Translations under genes and position numbers: made by a program
Assembly (NCBI GenBank): GCA_902464615.1
Contig: CABQKA010000006.1
Location: 76,738-140,737 of the forward strand
Origin: an uncultured Prevotella sp.
GTDB lineage: Bacteria; Bacteroidota; Bacteroidia; Bacteroidales; Bacteroidaceae
Length of the DNA: 64,000 bases
Direction of reading: 5' to 3'
Part shown: positions 25,804 through 34,562 of the stretch, piece by piece
Numbering within the stretch: position 1 is the stretch's first letter
Layout: each line of letters begins with the position of its first letter
The notes under the pieces: model-generated
What the model was told of the DNA's origin: nothing
What the model saw: the letters and a program-made list of their open reading frames with translations, nothing else
Databases searched by the model: none

Positions 25804-25899
25804 CAACAAAGAAACTACGGGCAGAGAAACAGACAATTAAAAGTAGAGCAGATAATGCCGGATAACCGATTGGAGGATGTGTAGAAACATCCTCACATT

Positions 25900-26769
25900 T
25901 TATGAAATCTTTTGAAGATCATCCCAACTACTCAAATAACCACTGTCCTTGTTCAGACATAACTTTATTTTCCCAGTATTGCCAAAGGAATTCTTACTTA
26001 TTATGATTTCAAACAGATTATGCAAATCATTTCCATATTCATCGCAAAGCACTCCGAAGTACTCAGGTCTGTGAACCATCAGTACGACGTCGGCAAGTTC
26101 CTCTATGGCACAAGAACCCCGCAAGTCTGACAGTTGAGGCGTTTTCCCGTCTACCCCCTCACGGTGTTCCAGATTACGGTTAAGCTCTGATATTGCAATG
26201 ACTGTTATCTGCAATTCGACAGCCAATTTCTTCAACAGGAAGCAAACTTTCCCGATAGTGTCGCCGTCGGAAAAGCCATCATTATAGGCAATGAACTGGA
26301 GATAATCCAAATAGACTATTTTTATATTGTTTTGTTGGATAAAATATTTGAGTTCGTCTATAAGTATGTCTGCTGTCAAATCTTGATTGAAATATAAGAA
26401 AAAAGGTGATGATGTTAATTTAGAGACAGGGGAATTCTCAATATCACGTTGTGATAATGATGAATCATTTGAAGCACTGCTGACAATGGACAATGCCCTT
26501 GACAAAAGTTGCTGCTCATTCAAGCAAGTTGAAATATAAGCCACAGGGACACCGTCAATTGCCTCTTTGACAGCCATATTAAGAGCAAAAGTCGTTTTCC
26601 CCATCGCCGGACGGCCTCCCACAATGACCAATTCTCCTGGGAAGAATCCTCCAACGCTTTCATCTATCTGCTTAAAACCTGTGGAAGTCGTGTATGAATA
26701 AGAATCTTCGTTCTTATCCTCTTCATGAATACTTTTCAAAAGTTGTGCTACATGCTTGATTTTATTCAT
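25900..26769 (-). CDS. DnaB-like helicase C-terminal (RecA-fold) ATPase
   Basis: The 289-residue protein corresponds to the C-terminal motor domain of DnaB. It has Walker A GGRPAMGKTTFALNMA, Walker B IVYLDYLQFIA, ISELNRNLEHR and the arginine-rich DLRGSCAIEELADVVLMVHRPE. The N-terminal primase/loader-binding domain is absent, leaving only about 30 extra residues. Stand-alone DnaB-C proteins occur on mobile elements and in some defence loci. Here it is the outermost gene of the AT-rich island, facing a decayed transposase, with no clear operon partner. Confidence 0.82.
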   Translation of the reverse strand: MNKIKHVAQLLKSIHEEDKNEDSYSYTTSTGFKQIDESVGGFFPGELVIVGGRPAMGKTTFALNMAVKEAIDGVPVAYISTCLNEQQLLSRALSIVSSASNDSSLSQRDIENSPVSKLTSSPFFLYFNQDLTADILIDELKYFIQQNNIKIVYLDYLQFIAYNDGFSDGDTIGKVCFLLKKLAVELQITVIAISELNRNLEHREGVDGKTPQLSDLRGSCAIEELADVVLMVHRPEYFGVLCDEYGNDLHNLFEIIISKNSFGNTGKIKLCLNKDSGYLSSWDDLQKIS

Positions 26770-26835
26770 AAAAACTAAATTACGCTAATGATGAAATGAT
26801 TTAAACTTATCTCATTTTCTTAAAACCGCATCAAG

Positions 26836-27660
26836 ATGTTAAAGCACAGCGTACAAATTGGATTATTCCTTATATTATGGGTGACCGAACTCATATATAG
26901 TGAAAGTGCTATATACACTGTGCTCGACAAAGATACGATAAAAAATGAAATATTGCCACATCTTTCCAAAGCAAAATGTGGTTATGTCAATCAAAGTTGT
27001 CTCATAGAGGTGAAACGTCATCTTATACAAGTTGAAGGCCGGTTGCCAATGGGCGTTTCTTCCTGTTGAAGCCCTGTTTAGCGGCAAGGTACAGATCCAT
27101 GGTGGCGTGTATTACCATTACAACAAATGGAGCAAGTCTGGCGGAGTGGAAATCCATGTGGGGCAGGTTGCTTGACAAACATCGCCATGAGTTGGACATG
27201 TCCAGCGTGGATTTGGACGGAAGCCACACAGCAACACTCCGTGGCGGTGAAGAATCGGATACCATGGTCGGAAGAGATGGAAGACGACCGACGCACTCTA
27301 CATGACAGGCAGGGACTCCAGATAGCGATGCCCTCTCCGAAATCTGGTGAACACCATAATGTACATGACATAAAAAAATCTTCGATGACATGCTCAACAA
27401 CCTTGAGAAATCCCATATTCTGGTTGATGGCCTCTTCCTCAATGCCGGTGCCGGATTCGATTGCGATGTTTTACGTGGTGCCCTGCGTGAAAAAGAGATC
27501 ATCGCAAACATCTGCATCAATTCAATAAACGGAGAAGAAGTGCCGATGACATCTTTGTCGATGATGAACTGTATGCCGAAAGGTTTTCCATCGAACGAAC
27601 CAAAGCTTGGATGGACAGTTTCGGGACACTACTAAACCGATTCGACACTACTGTTTCAGT
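26836..27660 (+). pseudogene. IS5-like transposase remnant
   Basis: Several frames join into one DDE transposase: ILPHLSKAKCGYVNQSCLIEV, then QWAFLPVEALFSGKVQ and HYNKWSKSG, then SSVDLDGSHTATLRGG (first Asp), ALYMT, KSGEHHNVHDIK, HILVDGLFLNAGAGFDCD (second Asp) and DSFGTLLNRFDTTVS near the end. At least three frameshifts are needed to connect the parts, so it is inactive. Clear terminal inverted repeats were not found. The element separates the DnaB-like gene from the MBL cluster. Confidence 0.75.
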
Positions 27661-27946
27661 TGAATATCTTAGAAATACTTGGTATTTGCTGTATTGTTAC
27701 TAAAGAAAAATTCACGAAAACAAAAAGTTTAAATCACTTCATTGTATAAACACTCATCATGATTGCTGCAAATAAAAAATTTTGTGGTAATATGGCAAAT
27801 CGAAGAACTTGTTTAGGAAATCGAGTACTACCTGTCTGTGACAGTTATACAGAAGTAGCTGAAACGCATCGCAACATCGGCCCCATCTTAATCTGAAAGT
27901 CTCTGATGGCTGCCGTGTGTATCAGAGAGACGTATGATTTTCATTA
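27661..27946. other. AT-rich spacer without a supported gene
   Basis: The spacer between the IS5 remnant and the stop of the MBL protein contains only a short open frame of about 45 codons without recognisable features. I see no hairpin terminator with a T-run. Confidence 0.4.
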
Positions 27947-29818
27947 TTAAATTTTAATCCGATCTTTGATATCGTAAGGAAAAAGATATATTCGCTGGAC
28001 TTCTATCTCTGTATCCATTTCTTCAATACTATTGCTTAATCTCACAAGAGGCCGGACTATCACTGCGTCCCAATACCAATCCTGATACTCGCGGATATAA
28101 TCTTCGAAAGAAGCATGGGATCTCTGTTGGTCATGCTCAAATTGAGTCTTTATAAAATCTTCGGTGATGGAGCCTATTACCTGACATGGGACAATAGCTC
28201 TATATATGGGATAAATGGCGGCATAAGCCAAGTCCCCATTCTTAAACCCGATACATTCCTGATAATGGCCATCTTTCTGTTTATGGCCGCCATAGTTATA
28301 TTCCGAACAAATAGTGAAATCTGGAGTGTAAATCACGTAGGACAATGGCGCCATATCCTCGTTCTCCTCTATTGCGTAAGCCAGAGTCCTAGATGGAGCG
28401 TATACGACATGACGCAAGGCAAACTCAGCGTCTTTACGATTATAAAATTCTCCGATACATTTCTGATCAATTGACCACCATGGCATATTTTCTGGATTAT
28501 CAACCGTCTCAAATCCTTCCGGCTTTTTGCAGGCTATTATGTTTGCTACAATATTGTCATCTCCCAGGTCGCGGATAGGAGCGAAGGTATCTCCGTCATT
28601 CAGAAGCAACACAGGCCATCTATCGCCGAATTGGTCTGCGAAAGCTGAAGGATTTTCAGTATGAATGGGGATAATAGCGTTAGGGCTAAGTAAAGAGATG
28701 AGATTTTCAAGGCTCTGCATATCGCAATGTCCGCTGGTGTGCAGATACTCATAGCCGCACCCTATAGAGTGGGCGAGAACAGGATTATAGGCGGATTTAG
28801 ATGCATCGACATATCCGTTCCACATGGATAGAAATGTCCTTTTGCCGGCAGACGGCAATTGACTTATCTGTTTGTCAAATCGGTCATTTGCGCGAGCTAT
28901 CAACACATATCCACGATCTGCCAATAAATGCTTGAATTTTTCTGTTATCCGAAAATTGCTTCCGTCTTGTTGAAGCACAATCGGCTCTCGACCTTCGATG
29001 TAGTTATAAAGTCTTGATTTGCCCCAAATGCGGTCACGTCCGGCCACAATATCCATCATTTCCTTCTGATAGGCATCTACATAGAAAGGTCGATTGGCTC
29101 GCATGGCAGCATGGTACAATGCAAAAAGCCGGTCAATATTGGTTGAGGATAAATACACGACATTGTATTTGGAATCACGAAATGCGTCCTCGAACTTACG
29201 TTGAAGTTCATGTTCAGGCAATGCTGTGGCATCGGGATGATTGACATTCGTGGCCTCGCACACCATATAATTAACTTTCCCGATAAAATTCTCAATCACT
29301 CGAGGCAATTTCTTGCCGCGGAATCCGTGAGTGCGGAAATCTCCGGTGTGAAACACTTTTAAGCCATCGGCTTCTATGCGAAATGCATATGCATCGAATG
29401 CCGAGTGATCGATAACTACAGGCATTATCTTAAAATCGCCGAATTCAAATTCATAGCCCGGAGAAAATGTCAAGGCCGCTTCCAATCGCTCTTTAATCCT
29501 GCGGTACTCGTCACTTACATAGCCTATGTAATCGGCGAATTTCGACAATATTTCCTTGGCCATTTTCCCTATAAATATCGGGAGCGTCTGGGGCAAGTCT
29601 GCAATCTTGCCTATATGGTCGCCATGATAGTGTGTTATAAGTAATGCACTATGACTGACATCGCCGCAAGTCAAGCCGTCTATCTTTAACGACTTTTTGA
29701 CAGTAGAAGCCTCGGGCAACTGTTCACCGTAGTCAACAAACAGTTTCCAGCCGTTAGACTCATATTCTGTGACGCAGCCGCCAACTTGGTCAGTGCCACG
29801 ATGGATTGTGATTTTCAT
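27947..29818 (-). CDS. RNase J-like MBL-fold/beta-CASP hydrolase
   Basis: The 623-residue protein has the metallo-beta-lactamase motif THYHGDHIG (His63, His65, Asp67, His68), followed by IDHSAFDAYAFRIEADG and FHTGDFRTHG. A beta-CASP insert (VVYLSSTNIDRLFALYHA) and a final HTSGHCDMQSLENLISLL...IIPIHTEN match RNase J motifs in order. About 170 extra C-terminal residues are not recognised. RNase J enzymes are metal-dependent 5'-exo/endoribonucleases, so RNA (or DNA) cleavage is inferred. It starts 3 bp after the PD-(D/E)XK gene and is translated with it. AT-rich, island-borne, and not a housekeeping copy by context. Confidence 0.83.
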   Translation of the reverse strand: MKITIHRGTDQVGGCVTEYESNGWKLFVDYGEQLPEASTVKKSLKIDGLTCGDVSHSALLITHYHGDHIGKIADLPQTLPIFIGKMAKEILSKFADYIGYVSDEYRRIKERLEAALTFSPGYEFEFGDFKIMPVVIDHSAFDAYAFRIEADGLKVFHTGDFRTHGFRGKKLPRVIENFIGKVNYMVCEATNVNHPDATALPEHELQRKFEDAFRDSKYNVVYLSSTNIDRLFALYHAAMRANRPFYVDAYQKEMMDIVAGRDRIWGKSRLYNYIEGREPIVLQQDGSNFRITEKFKHLLADRGYVLIARANDRFDKQISQLPSAGKRTFLSMWNGYVDASKSAYNPVLAHSIGCGYEYLHTSGHCDMQSLENLISLLSPNAIIPIHTENPSAFADQFGDRWPVLLLNDGDTFAPIRDLGDDNIVANIIACKKPEGFETVDNPENMPWWSIDQKCIGEFYNRKDAEFALRHVVYAPSRTLAYAIEENEDMAPLSYVIYTPDFTICSEYNYGGHKQKDGHYQECIGFKNGDLAYAAIYPIYRAIVPCQVIGSITEDFIKTQFEHDQQRSHASFEDYIREYQDWYWDAVIVRPLVRLSNSIEEMDTEIEVQRIYLFPYDIKDRIKI

Positions 29819-29821
29819 TGC

Positions 29822-30754
29822 TCAATTAGATTTAGATGGGAGACGACAAAACTCGAACTGAATTCCAAGCATGTTTCCATTTAGTATTTCCAAAACCTTA
29901 TCTTTTAATTTTTCCAACAAAGGGTGTAGACGTGGCGCTATGAAATATCCAATGATTTTATGGATCTTCCCATTTGCTACGGCCTCAGCAAAATCTTTAA
30001 AATGTCGATAAGATATAGCCTTACTAGCATCTGGACATTTAATATGTCCAGATGCTATATTTTTGACAATACACACATAGTAAAAAAGTTCGGAGATTAT
30101 TCCTATGGGTTCATTACCCTTTGCTTTCAGCTCGCATACTCGCATTGTATCATTGTCCAATTGCCATAAGTCTATTTGACTTGCATGGCCTGGTGTTAAA
30201 GCATTCTCTTCTGACACTATTCCATTGCGAAAGAGTCCTACGGGGAGTTGCTCGTCGGTAATAGGATTATCTTTTCTCCACAATTCAACAAGTTCCCGTT
30301 CTAGCGCAGCTTCAGGTTTCTTATCTTCATTTGTAACAGACCCACATGGGCGCTGTGGGGAATTAACCACAATTGTGTCGCTCTCAAGAAGTGTCTGCAT
30401 TTCCTCCACTTCTGAAAATCGTTCTTTTGAGATATCAAACCATGAGTAAGCCTGTTTGAAATTGGCGACCCTTATCAAAAAACGGTTATAATGAGCCTGC
30501 TTCGTTTTGTTAGCACTGAATAATGGATTTTCCCAATCAAGAATGACATTATTTATTTTAGGCATGGCCGATTTTAACAATATAGACCACCCTTCAAATG
30601 CAGATTTGTCCTCCTGCATATTGGCAACCACACTTTCTCCGTCTAATTTGACCAATAGCCGATCTTCATTTATCTCAAAAAGGATGCCTGATGGTAATTT
30701 TGCTGATGACGAAATTGACTCCTTTAATTCTTTCTCAATTTGCTTATGATCCAT
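29822..30754 (-). CDS. Putative PD-(D/E)XK nuclease
   Basis: The 310-residue protein is novel at its N-terminus (about 1-140). The C-terminal half has ERELVELWRKDNPI, GHASQIDLWQL (Asp) and MRVCELKAKGNEPIGIISELFYYV (ExK followed by a helix), the D...ExK arrangement of PD-(D/E)XK nucleases. This fold assignment is from motif spacing only. It is followed after 3 bp by the RNase J-like enzyme, so the two are likely made together. No toxin or antitoxin family was recognised. Confidence 0.7.
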   Translation of the reverse strand: MDHKQIEKELKESISSSAKLPSGILFEINEDRLLVKLDGESVVANMQEDKSAFEGWSILLKSAMPKINNVILDWENPLFSANKTKQAHYNRFLIRVANFKQAYSWFDISKERFSEVEEMQTLLESDTIVVNSPQRPCGSVTNEDKKPEAALERELVELWRKDNPITDEQLPVGLFRNGIVSEENALTPGHASQIDLWQLDNDTMRVCELKAKGNEPIGIISELFYYVCIVKNIASGHIKCPDASKAISYRHFKDFAEAVANGKIHKIIGYFIAPRLHPLLEKLKDKVLEILNGNMLGIQFEFCRLPSKSN

Positions 30755-30988
30755 AGCGATAAATCTTTGTTACTGACAATCTAATAACAAATTTAATAAT
30801 TTACGAGGAGATTGCAAAACTATTTATGTCAAATCTCTATGCAGTGAATATTCCTTTGTCGAAGAAATCACCTATTATTCCTAAAAAGGTGTTACCTCAA
30901 CAGCAATAAAAGGCTACCGTAGTAGCCTCATAATTTTAATGCCATTTTTACTTCTATCTCGATTCTTGTAGTCATCAAGACAGTTATC

Positions 30989-31225
30989 CTACAAAAAGTC
31001 GTTTGTAGGATTTATCTTATTCAGATACCGACTAAGTTCTTCGAAAGACATCCCATTGAAATTTGAATCTATAGATGCGCTTAATGGACTTTCAAAAAGA
31101 ACGGTTAGCACTCTATGAGCCTTTCCACCAGAAGCCAAATCTGCCATTTCCATTTCGCCAGATTGCATCCAACGCAAAAGTCCATCACCATATAATTGAA
31201 CTTGACCAATTGTTAACTCTTTCAT
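30989..31225 (-). CDS. Small hypothetical protein in the SLOG/nuclease cluster
   Basis: This 78-residue protein (MKELTIGQVQLYGDGLLRW) is acidic, without signal, Cys or membrane segment. No family is recognised. It starts 25 bp after the SLOG gene and ends 234 bp before the PD-(D/E)XK gene. It could be an adaptor or regulator of the cluster, but nothing in the sequence shows this. AT-rich with regular coding spacing. Confidence 0.5.
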   Translation of the reverse strand: MKELTIGQVQLYGDGLLRWMQSGEMEMADLASGGKAHRVLTVLFESPLSASIDSNFNGMSFEELSRYLNKINPTNDFL

Positions 31226-31250
31226 TTTATGTATGCTCGTTACTTATTAA

Positions 31251-31628
31251 TTATAATTTAATACTATCCGACCCTTCTGGAATCGGAATAACTACCACGG
31301 ACTTTTTCATACGTTTTGCCTCACGAATCGAGTGGAAAGTACCCTTAGAACCAAACGAAGGAAAAGCGACAACAGTAGATGCCTCACGAACAATTTGCGT
31401 ATTGCGATGAAGAGTGGCATTTTTCCCGTACGTAGAATAATTTGGAAGATATTCCATTAAGGGGATATGATGGCGCCCTGCAAAAAGTTTCGCATATGTG
31501 TCAATGCCCTTGGCACCTCCAGACACAACAAGAGATACATTCGACACATCAATTTTCGAGATCAATAAATGCTCCCATTCTTGATAACTGACCCCCGGAT
31601 TACGAGTGCCAACAATTGCTAATTTCAT
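31251..31628 (-). CDS. SLOG-domain (DprA/YspA-like) protein
   Basis: The 125-residue protein is a single Rossmann-like SLOG domain. MKLAIVGTRNPG is the first strand and loop, SLVVSGGAKGIDTYA the signature nucleotide-phosphate loop, and TVVAFPSFGSKGTFHSIREAKR the second binding region. It belongs near DUF2493/YspA and is shorter than DprA. SLOG domains bind nucleotides or NAD-related ligands and act as sensors in several antiviral systems. It is first in a minus-strand cluster with the small protein, PD-(D/E)XK protein and RNase J-like protein. Confidence 0.82.
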   Translation of the reverse strand: MKLAIVGTRNPGVSYQEWEHLLISKIDVSNVSLVVSGGAKGIDTYAKLFAGRHHIPLMEYLPNYSTYGKNATLHRNTQIVREASTVVAFPSFGSKGTFHSIREAKRMKKSVVVIPIPEGSDSIKL

Positions 31629-32011
31629 TCCAGTTAAGAGTTTGTTGTCTTTATAATAATACGATCGAGAAATTTAATTAATGGTTAATAAATATCAATT
31701 AGGGGCTTTGCAGATATAATTATTTATTATCACAGACACTAACATATTGACAATCTACACCATAACGCATTAATGATTATTAGCAAAATTATATTGTACG
31801 ACCAAAACGAGGCTTTGGTCCGAGTTCACTGTATTTTGTACTTTTTACCGTAGTCAAAACGTGCCAGAGGTTTGGATACAGTGCGGTTTAGTAAGAACGG
31901 ACAGTAAAGCTGTCTCGTGCAAAATCACATCCTTAATAGAAAGGAGTCCTTGAGTTACCATTCCGGAAAAGCCCAATGAGCCTAATCAAAAATATCGTCG
32001 CGAAAATAATT
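31629..32011. other. AT-rich intergenic region upstream of the SLOG cluster
   Basis: No gene is supported in these 383 bp. A minus-strand -7-like box TAATTTTG at 31784-31791 could start the SLOG transcript with a leader of about 155 nt. No -33 element at the standard distance was found. Confidence 0.4.
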
Positions 32012-32835
32012 TGACACTGTCCAAAATTTTGTGTAAATGAAAACAGGATTCAATTATAAGTTTCTTCTTATATCTGGATTCTGTTTTCAAATATAAGCAT
32101 AAACTGGTTCATAATCAATCCCCAATTTGAAATAGGCATCGTCCATTTCTTTTCGATCTCCATAAGCGAAAGATATACGATCTTGTTTATAATCTTGCCG
32201 TTATCCCGCACCTTGAAGACGATTCCGTCCATCCAGACAATGAGGTAAACGGGATCAAGAGGGCGGTTCTGCCACTCCTGGGCTGCCTGGTTTACCATGT
32301 TTGTAATGATGGAAATGGCTGATGTGGAGAGTTCTATCTCATAAATCCCACGCATCTCTTCCTCTATGTCAGAAACGCTCATTCCTTTGGCATACAGGGA
32401 GATAACAAGCTCCTCTATGGAAAGCGGCTTTCATGTTTGGGCACTGCTATTGGCTCAAACTGGCCGTTACGGTCACGCGGAATAGAGATGACGGTTTCTC
32501 CATGTTCAGTCTGGATTTTCTTCGGATAGCTGCCATTACGTGAGTTGCCACTGTTATTGCCGGCCACGGAATTCTTTTCATAGCCCAGATGGGCATCCAT
32601 TTCGTCTTCAAGCATCTTTTCCAATACCTAGGCATGCAACTGCTTTAGGAACTTGCTCACATCGGCTTCGGTCTTGAACTGGCTAAGGAACTCCTTGCTT
32701 AGCACCTCAATCAGGCACTGCTTGATTCTTTTCTTTCATAAGCTTCTTCATTTTGCAAATGTATAAAATCAAAAATACGAGACTCATTTCTGAATCCCGT
32801 ATTTACATTTACACAAAAAATATTTTATAGTGCCT
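32012..32835 (-). mobile_element. Degenerate IS256-family element
   Basis: The left end GACACTGTCCAAAATTTTG and a right end near 32808-32835 (CATTTACACAAA, ending ATAGTGCC) are imperfect inverted repeats. Between them the minus strand encodes pieces of an IS256 transposase in different frames: LEDEMDAHLGYEKNS and ETVISIPRDRNGQFEP, then ELVISLYAKGMSVSDIEEEM, then WQNRPLDPVYLIVWMDGIVFKVRDNG, which jumps directly to the extreme C-terminus (NQFMLIFENRI). Frameshifts and a large internal deletion make it non-functional. Confidence 0.75.
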
Positions 32836-33056
32836 AAATTCATTCCATCTGTCAAGATAGGGTTGTAAAAGTTGCAACAAATGTTGCTTTAATATTTCCC
32901 TCATAGTCGTTCATTTTTAGAGGGTTTGACATAAAAATAGAGATTTGCTCTCATCGGCAACGAGAGGCTTTTATTGACAGAAATACTTATCTGCTCATTA
33001 ATATCTTACAAAGGTAAGTCTTTTCTGCCAAATCTCAAAACATTGTTGCAACATAG

Positions 33057-33091
33057 AAACGGGTGACTCGTCTCTACGAGTCACCCGTTTG
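33057..33091. terminator. Strong bidirectional hairpin
   Basis: A 15-bp stem, AAACGGGTGACTCGT with ACGAGTCACCCGTTT around CTCT, lies between the IS256 remnant and the broken AlbA_2 gene. The arms end in A and T runs of three, so termination is plausible on both strands. Confidence 0.6.
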
Positions 33092-33154
33092 ATTTATACT
33101 CGGAAAAGATAAAACTTCAATTATATAAAACCATTGGTACAATAAAGTATATAG

Positions 33155-33172
33155 TTGCGAAATATTTTATAG
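33155..33172. repeat. Second IS256-type end abutting the AlbA_2 pseudogene
   Basis: AAATATTTTATAGTGCC recurs here and at the right end of the IS256 remnant (32819-32835). At 33172 it adjoins the point where the AlbA_2 reading frame stops. This marks a former insertion into that gene, the bulk of which has been deleted or rearranged. Confidence 0.6.
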
Positions 33173-33723
33173 TGCCGCAACACGTTTCAGATAACTGCCC
33201 TCATAGAGCCGGAGTTTCTCCGATAATCCGTAATTGTCGTCCATTAAGTCCGCTTCCTCCATACGCCCGCTCCGTTTGGCATACTTACGGAACAAATCAA
33301 ATGTGGCATTATCCAAGTCCTCCGCTTTCAGATAAGGTACTGGCACACCATCCCAAGTCTTGCCTTGCTTGCGAAGCATGAAGCGGTCGAGTGCCGCTCC
33401 TTTCAGTTCCTGATTGGTCGCACCGCTTCGCTGGTAATGCTTTCACGAAAGCTGATAGGATAAGCTTCCGTTACAATCTTCAGATATTGCTTCCCGTCTT
33501 TCTCTTTCAGATTGACATTTACTAAGATGCCCATCATGTCGCGCACCTTGTTCGGAATGTTCTCCATCAGTTTCTTAGCATCCTGCACACCGCAAACTTC
33601 ACCGTTATCCTTTACACCAACATAAAGGACACCACCTTGTGCATTGGCAAAGCCACAAATCCATTTCTGGTATTCGTCGCGCCAAGATTCTTTGAATTCT
33701 ATGTTTTGAGATTCGGTTGGCAT
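33167..33723 (-). pseudogene. AlbA_2/Schlafen-type ATP-binding protein, truncated and frameshifted
   Basis: The N-terminal piece has the AlbA_2 signature: ESQNIEFKESWRDEYQKWICGFANAQGGVLYVGVKDNGEVCG. The frame breaks near 33441-33446 (ISFRESITS where the family reads RGKHYQRSGATNQELKG). It resumes as ATNQELKGAALDRFMLRKQGKTWDGVPVP and ends at YLKRVAAL next to an IS-like end. Relatives of this kind are about 400-500 residues, so about half is missing. It follows the DUF2971 gene by 7 bp and was probably the last gene of the defence-type operon. Inactive by appearance. Confidence 0.8.
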
Positions 33724-33730
33724 ATTATTT

Positions 33731-34549
33731 TTATTTTAAGCGAACGACCTTGCCTAAAGCACTCTCTTTTAATGTAGCATAAGGAGCATATTTATCAATT
33801 AACGCCTGAACTATAAGTCTTTGCGATTCTGTCGCAGATGGACTCAATGTAATTTCTAATTTATTAAAGGCCCCATCCTTTAGCTTCATATCATAATAAT
33901 GAAATGGTAATGACTTATTTCTTAAAAGACTTTGTGTTATAATAGATGAAAGCTCAGGATTTGCCCCTTGCAATATTGGATTTATAGGAAGAGAATAAAG
34001 GACAAACCTGACTTCGTCCTGAAATTCCCAACGTTTGTTTTTATAATAGCCGAAAGGTTTCATATCCACTTGCAAATCGCCACGATTCCCCTGAATATTA
34101 GTTATTTGGACAGCATCTTTAGTAAAGGCATAGACATCATCCACATACTTTACATGCCTATAAAACAAATCGTTCTCATAATCCATTATAGGAGCGAAAA
34201 AGAAATTTGGGTTTACCATGTCTTGAGGTGGAATTTTAGATATCACAGATCCTTGAGATTGCATACCTCTTATTTTCAAGTTGGAAACCAAATACTCCTT
34301 AAACATATCGTGTTCAAGAGAGATCCGCATCCCTCCGCTATCACCACCATACATTTTCCACAGAGGAATACTTTCTTCTGCAGTCTCAGTCCAACATGAT
34401 ACAAAAACATATTTACAGAATTTTACCCCTAAAGATTCTGCATTACCTTCCTCTAAATCATCCACTTTATCTAAACGATTAAAACGAATAGTTTGATTCT
34501 TCAGGATAAGAGCCAGCGATTCTAAATTTGTGTAATGGTATATCCTCAT
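33731..34549 (-). CDS. DUF2971 protein
   Basis: The 272-residue protein begins MRIYHYTNLESLALILKNQTIRFNRLDKVDDLEEG and contains FVSCWTETAEESIPLWKMYG, the hallmark of DUF2971. This family resembles ADP-ribosyltransferase-like folds in the YHYT...R motif order and is commonly found in defence islands; activity is not established. It is 13 bp after the DUF262-HNH gene and directly before the AlbA_2 remnant, within an operon started by the XRE gene at 37800. Confidence 0.8.
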   Translation of the reverse strand: MRIYHYTNLESLALILKNQTIRFNRLDKVDDLEEGNAESLGVKFCKYVFVSCWTETAEESIPLWKMYGGDSGGMRISLEHDMFKEYLVSNLKIRGMQSQGSVISKIPPQDMVNPNFFFAPIMDYENDLFYRHVKYVDDVYAFTKDAVQITNIQGNRGDLQVDMKPFGYYKNKRWEFQDEVRFVLYSLPINPILQGANPELSSIITQSLLRNKSLPFHYYDMKLKDGAFNKLEITLSPSATESQRLIVQALIDKYAPYATLKESALGKVVRLK

Positions 34550-34562
34550 ATTATTCTATTTC

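Noticed and set aside
25785..25899. A second copy of the tRNA-Phe 3' end as left att site of the island
   Set aside because: I searched the left border by eye and found no match to the tRNA end, so the island's left limit stays undefined.
27762..27900. Short plus-strand frame of about 45 codons beside the MBL gene
   Set aside because: No ribosome site, homology-like pattern or partner; kept as noncoding.
33057..33091. The strong hairpin as part of a retron or reverse-transcriptase system
   Set aside because: No reverse transcriptase is present nearby; a terminator explains it.
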